Positions 45,651-59,799 of a DNA stretch of 64,000 bases are shown here, piece after piece; position 1 is the stretch's first letter; each line of letters begins with the position of its first letter. The stretch is taken from positions 71,571,683-71,635,682 of the forward strand of contig CM074179.1 of the NCBI GenBank assembly GCA_037179385.1, read 5' to 3'. The translations under genes and the position numbers were made by a program. Under the pieces are notes generated by a model. The model did not search any database. It saw only the letters and a list, made by a program, of their open reading frames with translations, and was not told the DNA's origin. Source of the stretch: Holothuria scabra (Eukaryota > Echinodermata > Holothuroidea > Aspidochirotida > Holothuriidae).

Positions 45651-47469
45651 TTTACTGTTTCACGCGGAGCTCGAAACTGCGAGTAGCTACCCGAAAGTTC
45701 ATCTCTCACAACTCATCTGACCCAAATTTTGCTTTTAAGTTTATCGTCAATGATTTCAAAACAAAAATGTAATGGCAACCCCTTTGGATGTAAAATATTC
45801 AAAAAAGGAAACAGAAAACATAAGACGTATTCATGCTCCCTCTTTCATTTGCGATTGGACGCGGTAAAAGTTTCAAAGTGGTTGTCTCCTTATTTTTTTT
45901 CTAATTAGCCGGAGATGCCTAAACTTTAATGCAGCCCATGTCCTCCACTGGGGTAATTTTTGACATCCATTGAAAACCCTTCGAATAATATTTCAAGCTT
46001 TACTGAAAAATATTTGGGAAAGTCTCTGCATTACCGAGACATTAATTGAGCAACCTCTCCCACAATTCATCTGACCAAAAATTTGTTTTTAATTTTATCG
46101 TTTTCGACTTTAAATAATCGTTATTTAATAAATATTCTTTAAAGATAAATTAAGGATGACTAAATTTTGAATTGACTGAAATCCTTTTTAATGAGGCCAA
46201 ATTAATGTTGAGGTTTATATATAAATAAATGTGTGTAACGCTTATTGGCAGGATTTTTTTTTTTTAATGTATTATTTTCTTTAAGGGGAAACAACTTTAC
46301 TTTTTGTGATAATTTGACATGAAATACAGTCCGGGTTATGGAGAATTCGGGGCAGTGCATATTAATGACATTTGATGGAATAATTTTAACGTATTGTAAT
46401 TTTAACATCAATGGTCCCTTTCTTTTTCTCCATTTGGTTACCCTTAGTACAATCAAACCAGTTCCACAAATTATGTTAGAAATACCTGTCAATAAATTAT
46501 AAACCAGTTTCATTGTTAGAAAACAGTTATACATTCTTTATGTCAAAGAACCCTTGGCATGCTTCTCTTCTCATTTTCGCGGGGCAGTCCTTTCCTTTAG
46601 TCGAGGGATTTGCTAAACATTTGAGGTCACGGCGTAGAGTGAATGGTGTAGGCCAATGCGAGGCGCTTGGTAATTCTGGACTGGGAATACATGACTGAAA
46701 ATGATCATGGTTTTTTTTATTTTGGTGGTACCTTTTCTACTATTTTGCGTGCATAGCGATGTCCTTTCAGTTGCAAGTAGTAAGATAAATTAATGTAACT
46801 TTAATTGTTCAAGGTAGTTGTCCATAACGCGAACATCGTTTAAATTCTCAAGCTCAGTTTACGCTAAACCCTGTCCTCCCACATATGTCATAACTCAAAC
46901 TCTTTAACCAGATACAATCCCATGCATCGTATTGCTTGATGGTATATTTAGGTTGGCAAATATGACTCTTTTGTGTAATCACAAGACTCTCAGCGCATGA
47001 TGCGTTGTATGAGCTACTTAGTTTTCTTTGCATATTGTGTGAATTAAAGCCGTGTCAATGGAGAATTTTGTAAGACTCCGGATAAAGCTGAGGCGACGAA
47101 TGATCTCAAGTAAATTGTCTAAAGAAATATGACATAATTATTAAAAGTAAAATTTTACTTGCAGCATTAATTTGTTGTAGATTGTATTTAAATATGAAGA
47201 GTGACAGATGGTAAAATGTGTCATTAAATATTGCCAGTAAAAATAACCATCAATAAAATGCAAGAACAGGTAGGAAAATAACAGATTCCTTCATCCTAAA
47301 CAGGTTCCATGGTGTATAAGTTCACCCTTCTGTTGAAAAAGATAATGGTGTGAAGCCTAGACATCGTTTAGCCGACGGATGAAAATAAAATTTGTGTTAT
47401 ACCACTTTTCAAATACCGTGAAAGATATCTTGCATGTTGATGGTGCTCAGCTCTCCGGCTACAGGTCCC
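45651..47469. other. intergenic, nothing recognised
   Basis: A loose internal direct repeat (near 45710-45760 and 46060-46115, sharing CATCTGACC and TTTATCGT) is visible. The 110-codon frame at 46202-46534 shows no domain. Confidence 0.4.
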
Positions 47470-47770
47470 AACACCTTCGTGAGGAAACAATTAACGTTCC
47501 TTGCGAGATCATGTTTATGAAGGTGTTGGTGTGTGATCCAAGTTTGACTTCAAATGACCTTTAACATATACGAAAAAGAATAGTATTCTTCCTCTGAACA
47601 TGATGACATGAAAAGTGTGAGCCCATTGTTCTCTTGAGATATCTTGTTTACATGCGAAATTTCAAAAACGCACTCACAGACAGCTACACAAACACATAAC
47701 AACCAACATATAACCATTTTCTGCTTTCGAAAAGGACGGAAGTTATCTCTTTTATAGACTCCTATTAAAG
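47470..47770 (+). repeat. fragment of the tandem-repeat family at 42430
   Basis: AAATGACCTTTAACATA, TTGAGATATCTTGTTTACA and a CTTTCGAAAAGG end resemble the 42430-42945 block. Confidence 0.45.
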
Positions 47771-47916
47771 GCCCAGCAAAAAGTCATCTTATTGGGTTTT
47801 ATATGCATAATGGAAACTCTTGAAAAAATTTTGCTAGTCTAGTTAAGGTATTTTATGAACAAAGAAAAATAGCTATACTGTAGTCAAACCCATGACAGGT
47901 TGGTGGAAGGGTACAC

Positions 47917-50900
47917 TTATAATACTTTAAACACAAAAGCAAGTCCCTCAAAAATATGTCCTTTGTTCACCAGATAATGAGGAAACACCTCCTTCGATAC
48001 CATCTTCCATTTGTTTGCCACGTGAAGTTTACGAATCACCCCCCACAGATCCTCTGCGAGACACTCCGAATAAAAATCTTCTTCAGTTTCCACTAGTTCT
48101 ACGTTACTGCGACGCAGGCTTAAAATAATTAAACCACCTGCAAAAACAAATAAATATAGAATTGTGATAACAACATCCAAATGTTTTGACTGTGCTTGCA
48201 TACATTTACACCATATTTTAAACTATGATTCAAAATAGTTCATTCGAATTTTGAGGATTTTTTTTACACGAATGGTAGCGGCCCTACGCTCAAATCAAAT
48301 GTTACGACTCAGGAGTTGCTTGGTTCAGTTCAGTTCAACCTGTATGTTTCGTTTGGTGAATTTTTAAGCTCCCACTCCTAAACCTTTTGGTTTTATCTAA
48401 AGACGCCAAGGTTTTTTTCACTTGAGTTCTTTTGACTTTCCTGCCCCAATGTTATATTATATTTAAATATTTACCAAATGCAGTGACAAACTATTCCTCC
48501 TTGAGTGTGCGAAAACAATTGCCATTGGTGCAAAACACCGTAAAAAATGTTCTCTAGACGGGACTCTTAAAATCTTCCTTTTTTTTTCAAATAGTCCACT
48601 TCAAATGCCATCGACTTGGAAAAAGTGCAGGACCTTAATCCTAAACTGTTTATTTAACAGTTTTATTTAAATTGATCTGGTCTTCACAAAAGCTGAAGTC
48701 GGATTCATATACTTAAAGAGGAAAACATACATTTTTGCAGGTAATGATAACATCCGATTTAATAGGAGACTTCAGTAATTCGTTGGCGCATCGAATTGTA
48801 GTTCACAGCATGGGATATACGAACTGACCTAAGCACATAGTTCCAGCGTTCTCTTGTTTTTGCGCAGTACTTGAATACAACAATAAGCAGAAACTTAAAT
48901 ACTAAGCGATCACGAACTAAAACTAACTCAGCCCTACTTTAAAGCGGATTAAAATGCTAATTTCGCGTAAGTTCAAGCAAAAATACAATTTCCATATGTG
49001 AAAGAAGAACCAAAACTACACAGTGTGGTGAAATTTCCATTCAAATCGGACTTGTAGTTCTTGAGATATCAGTAAATGAAGTCAGTAAATTTGTGTTCTT
49101 AAAAGAGTGTAATGGCAGCAGAGTTTACATCACTTCCTCACATTGACAAGAAATGCATTGTTTCCCTTTGTTTTGTCAGGCTGTTGTGTTGAAGTAGATA
49201 GGAATAGGAACTCCCCGTAAGGGTTGCAAAGGTTGCAAAGTTCTCATGCCATCTGTGCTATCACATTTTAATAATTTGGGATTGTTGAGGAGAAAATCTA
49301 CTATGTAGTTTAAAGTAAGACACAAAAGTGGGTACTAAAGCAGGGATATGATGTCATATGTGCTTGCTTCATGATCGCTTTTTGTTGGAAATGTTTAAAC
49401 TTTGCGTGCTCATATCTTGGTAATGATACATTGCATTACAATGCAAAATTTACCAAAATGTATCTACCCCACTTACATACTAAATGTGATCTTAAACCCT
49501 TCTTTTAAAATCAATTTAGACAGAGTCAACTGCACAACTCATAGTCTTCCAATACATGGATAGAGCATGCACTACGATATATTGTCGCTAACGTTCGTGT
49601 GAGAAAAAGCGCACCAAGGTGGCCGTCTGTTGTGGTTTTGTGTGAAAGTTTGGACTTGCCCAAGTATATCACCTTTTTTGGCAAGTAAGTTGAAATAATT
49701 TTGAGGTATGGCAAGGTAAGGTTAAATCACTACAGGTATTGCACGAATATGATATACTTTTATCATTCATGTTAAACGTTTGCTTAAAATACTACACAGT
49801 CGTCGTCAAATCACACAAATTATAGCCACACAGCGGTCATCTTGATGCGCCTTTTTTGTCCCAGTCGGTGGCTACCATTTACGGATAGGACGTACACGTT
49901 ACATGCTATGTCCGTGTATGTTATTCCGTGGTTCAGCCTTAATAGAAGAATGATGTCACTATATTTTTATATTCACTCAAATCTTGGGACACGTATTGTA
50001 GGTGCTGGACTTGCTTGTTTTTTTTTTTTTTTTTTTTTTCTACGATTTGGAAGATATGCTCATGTACATGCCCCTAAAACGAATGACCTAACTCCCTTAT
50101 TGACTCATGTTCTTCAGTTTACCTGATTTTACTACTCGAACCCATTGCGGAAAGCAATCGACGTTAATGTGAAACGGGGTAATACAGCCATTACATACCA
50201 GGACGTCAAATTCATCTGTAAAGAAAACACAGATACATGGTTCGATTTCTCATTTTTCAAACTACATTTTTAAATTTTAACGCTTTATGCCGGATAAGTT
50301 TTTATTGATCCAGGTCAACCAAGATAAAAGAATTTACTATGTTGCCACCCATTTCATTTCATTTTCAGAGATACTAACAAGGTCCAAAATGTATTTTTTA
50401 CCTCTTATTTTTTTTTTTCAATTTAACCTGATTTCCTTCAAGTTAACAAAATTATATTCCAACTATTCTAATTCAATAGTATCAACTCATTGCCCCAAGT
50501 GAGACATCACATAGATTTTCATTATTTAAAAAAATGAAAACAAGTATTAGAACGAAGGGACAAAATACTTGTTGCAGCAGGTGTGACGCAAATTACTGTC
50601 CACAGTGGCGTCTCCCTAGCTAATTTCGACATGAATGTTAAAAGAAAACAGATACCTTCGATAAAAACGGTGAGACGACATTGATTTAGGAAATCCAGTC
50701 CAATACAGAAACGTATTTACTGTCCAATTCATGTTTCGTTTCGTTTCAGCCATCCTCTACATCTACTTATGATTTCAAAGCATACCTTCGTGAGCCTACA
50801 AGGCCGTAATATGTTATAAAACAGTCTTTGCACTTGCCGTACCTCCCTTCATAGTTGTTCTCCCATCAGAACACAATCAAATTCAAAGAATGACTGACTG

Positions 50901-53900
50901 ACTGACTCAGCCTTTTTATTTAGGTGTCGACTCCTCTTTAAGGATGATGATCGAGGAGTAAGAACACATTAAAGGTTTAAATCGGTTGTATGATATTAAC
51001 GATGTTTTGTTATCGTTTCGATCGCTTCTCGGAATTGTGATTAATCGTTTTAAGATTACACTTACTGTCTTCAAACGGCATCATGTCTTCTCTAATCTCG
51101 GAGCAGACCATTTTCCCGTAAACCCCTTTTTGTTTGGCAACATCTAAACTCTTTTGGGACATATCCAAGGCGACCATGTTTTTATAGCCTTCGTGTTTAA
51201 GCTGTTTTTGATGAATGAAGTTCATAACGTTTATAGATATTTTGTATTTTTAATTGATTTCATAAGAGAATGTTAGTACACAATAAGTAATAAATTGGTT
51301 TGCGCCAGCTGAAAATACATTAAGATTATGAAAACACTACAAACACGTCTACACAAAAACAAAAGAATATGGCCGAAAACCACTTCATTTAATTACTTTC
51401 AGGCTAAAAAATCACAGGAAATGAAAGGTATGAGGGATACAAAAAAAATGAAAACATCTTCCAAATATAGCTGGCCGTCCTTTATTGCTCTCGTAAGACG
51501 AAGTAGACGAAACGGGTAATAAATTTGTAAATCGATATGAAATAATTTTGAACCCCACTAAGCAGGCGAGTCATTTCATCGGTATTTTGAGAAAACGTTC
51601 GTAAACCATTTAAAGAAAAGGACGATAAGTTATTAGGTTGCACATTAATGTTAAAAAAAAAATATTGGTGATGAGGGCAAAATCTACACAGAGGATTCCT
51701 TGTACACTCTTAAAGAGTTGGTTAAAAAAATCAACAACACTGGTAACGTGTGTAAAATAAATGAAATTTAGTAAAGTTTTCCCCAATATGTGTTGTTTAT
51801 ATGGTTACTCCACGGGCTGGTTACCCAATTAAGTGGTAAAAACATCTTGGATAACCCATTAATCACTTATTATTGGGTAAACTTCAACCAATTTCAGGCA
51901 TTTGACATGCGAGACCAGTGTTGGTACGTTTTGTAACCAACTCTTTTAGAGTGTAATGAGTGTGTGGAGTATGGGAGTGGGCTTTCCGGTAACCACGGTT
52001 ACTTATAACCGACATTTTAACAATGTCGGCTCTATAAACATTTACTTTTTTCAAGGAATCGGCATGCTATTTATAGTCTGAACGAAATAATAGCCCACTC
52101 CTGACTTGTCATTCTCAAGGTGCAGTAAAGTATGAAATAAAAAAAAAAAAAAAAAAAACAATATGATGCTAAGCAACACTTTTGATTGAAATATGACAGA
52201 CTCTCTGGAAAATGCCTGTAACTTTCTGTTTAAAAGTAAACAAACAAATATTGCTCTTGAATGACTCTTTAATATGAAATAATATAAACAAGTTACCTTG
52301 ACACCGACTAAGCCAGTACCAGCCCCGCAGTCAAGGATAGCAATTTCTTTGTCAGGACAAAGCTGGCTGACTATCTCGGCGCATTTGCTTGGACCACCGA
52401 GTTGAAAGTCTTCTGCATGCTTTACAGAGAAGTAAAACCCTTGACAATATGCTTTGTTCTGAGAAGATTATTTAGATGATTATATAGAGACGTATGTCCC
52501 GTTCTGTTCGAAGCGGCTATGAGTAAATAGTCGTAGGTAATAGTACAGAATATTACTGCTGACCGTGGCTATTACGACATTTCAAAAAATCGTTAAACTG
52601 ATTTTTGGCGTTTTCTTTTTCCTTTTTCTTTTTTAATGTTGTACTTTTAGTGTAGATAAATCCTCCTAATGTTGTTACAAAGCCTACCACGGAGTTTGAG
52701 AAGTACTCTTACAGATATGATTATCATTAATTCCAACAATTTTCAAATGTTCAAGTGAAACACAGATTTACCCAGCCATAAGTTTCCTAATAAAACACAA
52801 GTGTTACCAGGCAAGTAAAGATACTCTCAGAGAACTTTGGCGTAGATGCTGGTTGAGTAATTTAAAGATCTTTTCGTTGGTCGAACCCTCTATGAAATCA
52901 TTAGGTAAATAAAGAGTTATTCACCTGTCTTTGGCAAAATAAACCCAGCAGGGTAAACACCCATACATACCCAAATTTGGTTATACATACCCGAATTTTA
53001 ATTACATAGGAAAAGGCCCAGGCATTCCTTTATCAAGATAAATACAAATAAAATAGAACCCAAAAGCAAAGAGATGTCTTGAGTATTTACCTTCAGTGCA
53101 ATATTTTTTTTATTTTTCATTGTTTTGTGCTTATTCATTTCATCAATCTGTCTTTGGTTCGTCTGTCGTTCTGTTTCTATATGCTTTGCTCGATTGATTA
53201 TTTGTGATGCTTACTTTACATTATTTTCTCTTTGGGGGAGGGGGTGAAGTAATTGTGATAAAATTACCATTTAGAAGGGGGAGCATTACTGTATGCATGA
53301 TTACCTGTTAAGGATCATCTCGGTCTGATTTTTTTTGTTTAAATTCAATATACCCTGTGTCTACTGTACATACACCTTGACACAAGGTGAGACGTCTTGA
53401 TTTGTCAAAGAATGTATCAGAATGACTTAAAAGTTTTTTCATGGCTTTTTTTAATTTGTTTATCATCTTAAACAAAGCAATATTTTTTTCAAAAGGTAGA
53501 ACATTTACTGATCGCACAGAAACGCAAAGGTCAGTCGAATACCAGAATTTACTTCTAGCTACTGAAAATACAATAAGGTCCAGCTGTCACATTTACACAT
53601 CAAAAATGAAAAAGTCTTACCTTATCATAAGTTGATGCCCACCCGTCATACAGTTCCCTTATTACTTTTTTCTCAACATTTGTCTCTTGATTGTTCTTTA
53701 CAAGAGAAATAAACTGTTCGTGCCATACATCAGTTGTTTCATCCTGTAAGATTGAAAAGTAAATATTAAAGCTATTAGTACTTTTTGCATTTCAAAAAAT
53801 AAGCTTTACGTAGTATAGCATCCACCATACACATTGAAACACCTCAAAATACACTTATTCAGCAATACATCCAAACACCAAGCAACACTACCATAACACA

Positions 53901-55739
53901 AGGTTATGCAAGCGATTTAAATATAAATGAATATGTATTGAAGTTCTTGCATCGTTTACGTGTAATAGAAAGGCCTTATTTCCTGACGTCAGACTATATC
54001 TAGTTGGTAAAGAAAAGAAATCTAGCATACTGTATAATGTGACACAAACTGCTTTGAATTGAAAAGTACGGACATTCCTAACCAAACTACGTTAGTCTGT
54101 TAGAGGAATAAAAGTGCGTAAAAAATAAACATAAAATATTATGAAATTTTGTCAGTTATATGAAATTGTGATGTTTCCCCTTGCAATCAAACAAACACCC
54201 CGCATACAAAGATGAAGTTAAACATGTATTTATCGATATATGTTCCCGAGAATAGAAGGGGTAATTCCACATGCGCGCGAAAGTGGTGAGTGACACACAC
54301 GAGGAAAATAATTAACCGCTATCATAGAATCCATAATATCTAGTGTGAGACCGGTAGGGAGGGGTTCTTGCATTAGAGACCAATGTTGCAAATGGTCTGA
54401 CGGCCTTGAGGTTGGTCAAGGTGTTGTCCTATAGTGAAAGTACAACTTCTTGGGAAACAGTTTTAGTTTGGTTCTGCCGATGCGACCAGAAAGTCAGGAG
54501 GTGCTTAAAATAGTTTTCCATGCAATGGACTTATGCATGACAGATCAATGGTGTAAATGGTCTGGAGGCCGTCAGGTTGGTCAGGTGTAGTCTTTCAATA
54601 GGCGCAGCTTCTTTTGGGAGCAACATAACGTTTGATTTAGTCGTAGCAGTCTTTGCAAGAGAACCGGTATGACTTTAGAAAAAGGTTTTCGTTCATTATC
54701 AGTGTAAGGCCTCTAAGGCAGTCGACGGAGCAATGTTTTTTTTTTTTTTTTTTTTTTGGGGGGGGGGGGAGTAGCCAGTCAAATAATAATCAATACAGTT
54801 GGATACCTAGTAGTGCTGCAAATTTTGTAAATACAACCAGGAGGCGTAGATGCTCAGACCATTAAGCTATTGTATAGGCGAAATGAGGTCTTTTCACTAT
54901 TTCGAAGACGTTTAATAAAAAGAGTAGTAACGGTAAGCGTCGCTGCCATCATAAAATGCGATTAAAATATGTTTGCATTACTGCTATACGTACACAAATA
55001 TTATACGTACACAAATATTATACCTCAAAACAATACAAACTGCTTCGTTTTACTAAACCAATTAGCCCGAATAAAAAAAAAAAGAAAAAAAAAAAGGCGT
55101 TTGGAGAGAGGCAAGTTTTATTCTTTGCTCCTCAATGTGGATAAGGTGTATACCATAGGCACTTCCTATTGAGATTTTTCTTATTTTTTCCAACTTTTTT
55201 TTTTATTAGTACGTCTACTGCTATCGATAGTTATGGTCAAACCAGGGAATTTTCGGATTACACCTTTCAAATTTAAATTTGTGTAGGTTTCCGTGACTTG
55301 TTATCTTCCGATATGCCTGTGTTTGGTCAGTTTGTTAAAGGCAGGCATTCGTCACCCTAAACTACATTTTCAGTATACATATATCAAAACTCTCAACTGG
55401 TACAGCTCTTTGATTGGCATCACATTCAAACAATGCATCATAGCTAAATTACGCAGCATGGGCACTGAAAGCGTCTTGATTACACATTATGGACTTATAT
55501 GGCCACTGGGACAAGCCATGAAGCAATAAACTAGGATTGTGTGTGGATAAAGATGAGTTTTAGATCAATGTGGGAGGGGAGAGAAGTTAGTAGGTTGGTA
55601 GAATTGGAATTGTTTGGGATGATGAAAATATGCCTTTAAAGTGACCCTGATTTTACCCTGATTATATTGATTACATACTCACCATCAAACCGCTGCATTC
55701 GTGTTTCTGCTTCTTCTCGTCAAGCAAAGGTTCAGCCAT
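47917..55739 (-). CDS. METTL27-like: METTL27-like methyltransferase, gene C (complete, 6 coding exons, 250 aa)
   Basis: Exons, in transcript order: 55683-55739, 53621-53743, 52297-52419, 51066-51201, 50123-50215 and 47917-48137. They sum to 753 nt, giving 250 aa plus stop. All junctions are GT-AG, and the last four exons have exactly the lengths of gene B. The first exon adds a 19-residue lysine- and glutamate-rich leader (MAEPLLDEKKQ...) absent from A and B. Exon 2 ends in ELYDGWASTYDK. Motif I is ILDCGAGTGLVGVK. Then come MVALDMS (acidic end of strand 2), EFDVLVCNGCITPFHI (motif IV region) and VVKSGGLIILSLRR. It is the most divergent of the three at the N terminus and in the helix between the YD(K/G)W element and motif I, which may reflect a different substrate. 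An AG acceptor at 55768-55769 (alternative 55750-55751) would join it to a non-coding exon ending at 59800. Confidence 0.88.
48138..50122. other. last intron of gene C
   Basis: About 2 kb between the 221-nt and 93-nt exons. Contains a T-run near 50019-50039; nothing else recognised. Confidence 0.6.
51705..51953. mobile_element. 249-bp MITE with about 45-bp TIRs and TA duplication (intron of gene C)
   Basis: Left CACTCTTAAAGAGTTGGTTA and right (reverse complement) CACTCTAAAAGAGTTGGTTA; similarity continues inward to a shared CAACACTGGT. TA on both sides (51703-51704 and 51954-51955). Best-preserved member of the CACTCTAAA group. Confidence 0.8.
53744..55682. other. intron 1 (coding) of gene C
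   Basis: Contains a T-run followed directly by a G-run at 54736-54769 and A-rich tracts near 55071-55095. No gene was recognised. Confidence 0.55.
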
Positions 55740-55769
55740 TACTAGGAAGCTGTATGAAGACCTTGTGCT

Positions 55770-58700
55770 GTGTACAAATAAAGGTTAGCCTGTCATTTGC
55801 TTTGTTATGTCTTGACTAAGGAAAAATGTGTAAGATCAAATCAGGGAGCTGGGAGAGGTGGAGATTGCTTGAATTGCTCATCTTTTGTTCGAAGGGCTTG
55901 GCTGCCACTTACGCTTCGCGCTATCTGATTACAAAAAATCCATCCCTGTGTACTGACAGACTTTTGACAGCAGAGGCAATGGTTCTAATCGTCTGTTACA
56001 GCTGAAAAGGATCAGAGGACTATTTCCGTACTTAGCATTACACTGCCAGCCGAGAGTAAAATTATATCGTCCCGGTACCGCCAAATGTAACGTTTTAAAT
56101 GGGTAGGGACATTGTATTTTTCTATGGATTTTTAAGCGGAAAACCTCTTTTTTTATTCAGGAACAAACCGCGATTAATTGAAATATCAACCAGAATATTT
56201 AGACCCCTAAAAATTTGAAACAGGTACAATGCTTTCCTTAGTGAATAAATTAGAATGGAAATAGATTGTTCCACTTTAAAGTGTCTGAACAGTCGTTTCA
56301 ATCAAAGTGGCAAAAGCGTTTTACAAGTGTTGGATAAGCACATAAAAATCGAAGCAATATCTTAACAACAAAGGTCTTACGTCTTGTCAGATGATTACTG
56401 GACTTTGGAAGAAGGAGAAAGTCATTTAGAATGGGAGTCAACAAAAGTCAAACGATAGAAACAAGGTGACTTGAAAAATAACATTCGTTCCTTAAAGAGG
56501 ATAGCTACATTTCTTTCGAGTACATATTGCCTGAGAGAATTGGGCAAGGAATCCCTTCATAATGAAACGTTCTCTCTTTCTTTTTGTTTCATTCTTCCTC
56601 TTTGCCTGATAACCTCTTATTACTTCAGGGAGGAAAAGAAGCCCAGTACATGAAGACTTGATAATGTCAAGTTTCATATCTGATTTATTGATTGACAGTA
56701 AAAGATGTGTTTCAATACACAAAAATTTACGCAACATTTGGGGTTAGCTAACAGGTAAGTCTGCATGTGTTAATTGCTTTTCACGCAGTGTGAACACAAT
56801 GAAAGCATAGCTCATTTGAGGTCACAGATCATGCAACAAACTCAGATGTTAGTTACACCCCACACGGCTTTTGATATACCGGGGTGTCTATGCTGCTTTT
56901 TCAAGAAGTGACGTCACAGCATGTCCAGCTTCCTGGTTAGATACAGTTGATCTGTTAGAGAGTTACCTATTCTAATCGTTTCAGTTAAATTTGCATTGAA
57001 ATCCGATTTATGGTTCCCAAGGTTTAAGCAAGTAAAATGGTCAAATTTTCAACAAAGGGATATTGAAGCGAAAATATTTGACATCATATCCTCACATTAA
57101 TGAACAACCCTTTGTAATGAACAGTTGACTGCCCATTTTTCAAAACGTTTATATTATCAGAGTGTGATTATGTAAGTGCCATGATAATAGACTTTAAGGT
57201 CAACAACAAAGGGAAACACATCTATCAAAATGTTGAAGCGATGTAACTTATGTTGCCATTAACTCAATTTTAAACACAATACTTGAAACTCATTTCATCA
57301 TACGTTAGAAAAAATGTTAGATTTGAAGGAAAGTTTAACCTTACTGCGACAATGTGGATGATCTTTCACTTAAACGTTTTGACATTGCTTCAACTTTCCC
57401 TTTAATGGTCGAATTATTTTCATCATCCAGCTCCCTGGGAAAATCCATCTCCCGTGACAAATTAAAGTTACCACATATTAGAGGGCGTTTTACCTAACGT
57501 TTTCGCTAGATTATACCACTAAGCTTCAAAATCGGGTGTGGTTGCAGTTACACAAAATGCGCGGAATGATTTCAATCCACTTTAGGAGTCGCATGGAAGA
57601 TGGTGAAAAATCCGCATAAAAAAAAGAACCGCCAAAAATGTATAGCCAAATTTCTGCCTGAGATATTGTGCAATTAAAAATAGTTTAGTCCTAAAATTAG
57701 CTTTCGGAACTTCTCCTCTTCTACAACCTTTCTCACTCCAATAACAGTAAGAGTGAAAGTAGTCGCTCTTTGATATTGCAAAAGAGTGAATTAAGTCCAT
57801 TTGAGTAGTAATTCACTCTAGGAATAGCATACTCCATTTCAAGATTGAAAATTTACTTTTCAAAGAGTACATTTAAGGATCATTCTTAATAATAAAGAAC
57901 CGCCGACAATTGGCATTCCATCAAGATTGAATTTCCGCTTTTTTTTTGGTGACCTTTTTAACGAGGTAGATTTCACTTTTATTATTTTAGGAATGCACCG
58001 GCCATATTGAATGTTACAGCAATCCGAGGTGTTCTGAACCTTCACTAGTCTTGAAAATTGAAGATGGGATTGGAGATTTGTCCCTTGATTCATGTGAAGG
58101 GTTGTAGATTACTCTGTTTAGTAGAGTAGTCATCTCAAAATGCATTTCACGTGCTATTTAAAGCTTCTTCATTAACTTGCGTTGATTTAAAATAAGCTAG
58201 AATATTATGTCTCATGAAGTTCATTTGCCATGACAAACTGGTTTCTATCTATCAGCATAACGATGACAAAATTGGAGGACATATAAAATGGCGGAGGGCG
58301 TATGGCTTGACCACGACTGCGATCATCATCACGGAAGGGAAGATTTACTTAACACATGGTAAAAAAAATGAATTCAAAATCTGAAGCAATATCATTGTAA
58401 ACATGAAAGCCTCGCTATTGTGAACGAAACAGGGTAAGTCGCTCAAGATGACAAAATATTTGGTGAGGCCGACAAAGATGTCAAGCAATGGTCTAGGGTC
58501 TGGATCCCCCGCTTCACCCACTTAAGTTTTTAAAACGTCAATTTTTACAATAAAATTGTCATTTTCGGGCTTATCCTTTCAAATCAGATGTGTCTTTCAA
58601 TCCAACTAAATAAGGGCTTGTTTGAACCCACAAACATGTCCAAATACCTTTTTTCTTTAAGTTTCAATCAAGTTGCATTGTAAGCAGGTTAATATACATA

Positions 58701-59799
58701 ATGTCAAAGCTCCACAGGTGTCTAATGCTGTTACGTGATCGTCGGGGTTGCGTTCACCGTAGTTCGAGCTAAAGTATGTTGACAAAATGAAACAGGGACG
58801 GCTTCAAAACCAAGATTAAAGTAGGTTTTCTGCGGGAGCTAAGACCTTTCTCCCATTTGGCATAGTGCTTGTCACTGAAATTGCACATCCGTCGAAGTCG
58901 GTTGCCCCTCGGACTAAAGCATCTTCGGATGGAACATTTCAGTAGCCGACGTCGCCTTGCAGGGCTGTTCAGTTGCGGACCTGTCCTCCAGGGGGGAATA
59001 TGGAGCGAAACGTATTATTTATTTCCCCAGTAGAGAGGTAAGGTAATCATTTTCTAATTTCGCGACTGAATTTGCTGAATTCCCTTGCATTTTTATTGCA
59101 GAGAATCCTTCCTTTTCGGATACTAGAGCGCGCAAAATATAATTTCGAAACCTTACAAAAATTTTCAGGAGATTAAGGGACACCCTTACCCAATACCAAT
59201 CCCAAAGGCTGGGGATCTCATTTTGGACCCACTCTGGAAAAAACCTGTATCCGCTCCTGGGTGACTTTGAACAGCTTACACAGGTGTACCTAGACCAAGA
59301 GAGCCCCGGAGGTAGTTGTGGCAAGAAAGGTATCCACATTACTCGCACGTTTTAACAAACCCATCAACCGGATGCAGTTAACAGTCCCACCTAGGACGGG
59401 GATAGGGTAGTCATTTTATGGTAAGTTGTTGAACATGTTAGATGTTAAACGTTTCTTAGCGGGGTTCATTTTAATGGTCACCTCCCAAAATCTGTAGTCC
59501 CGTACGATAACCATATTTTTACCAGCATTTAGCTCTGAAATAAATTTCTACTTTCAATGATTCTGTAACAACACAATGTGATACACAAGCCAACTATCGT
59601 GAACCAATACATACACGGTATTAGGCCTGGAATAAAGGAGTAATAATAACCAAAGTTTGCAGCAGACGTGTTACTCAAAAGGTCATGAATCACAGTAAAA
59701 ACACAGGAAAACTTCATAGTAAGAGATATTTTCCAAACTAACCAACTATTGGAAAATCCGACAGAATGAAAGGCTTATTGCAACACATTGCATACTTAC
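55770..59799. other. inferred 5' UTR intron of gene C
   Basis: About 4 kb between the candidate acceptor and the donor after 59800. Apart from the degraded foldback copy near 57725, only unrecognised short frames are seen (for example 59019-59348, 109 codons, minus strand, no domain). Confidence 0.4.
57725..58015. repeat. degraded copy of the 27953 foldback element
   Basis: AGTCGCTCTTTGATATTG, TAGTAATTCACTCTAGGA and AAGATTGAAAATTTAC follow the left arm of 27953-28100. The right arm is barely recognisable. Confidence 0.5.

Noticed and set aside
59019..59348. 109-codon minus-strand open frame as a gene
   Set aside because: No recognisable domain, no splice or promoter context of its own, and it lies in the inferred first intron of gene C.
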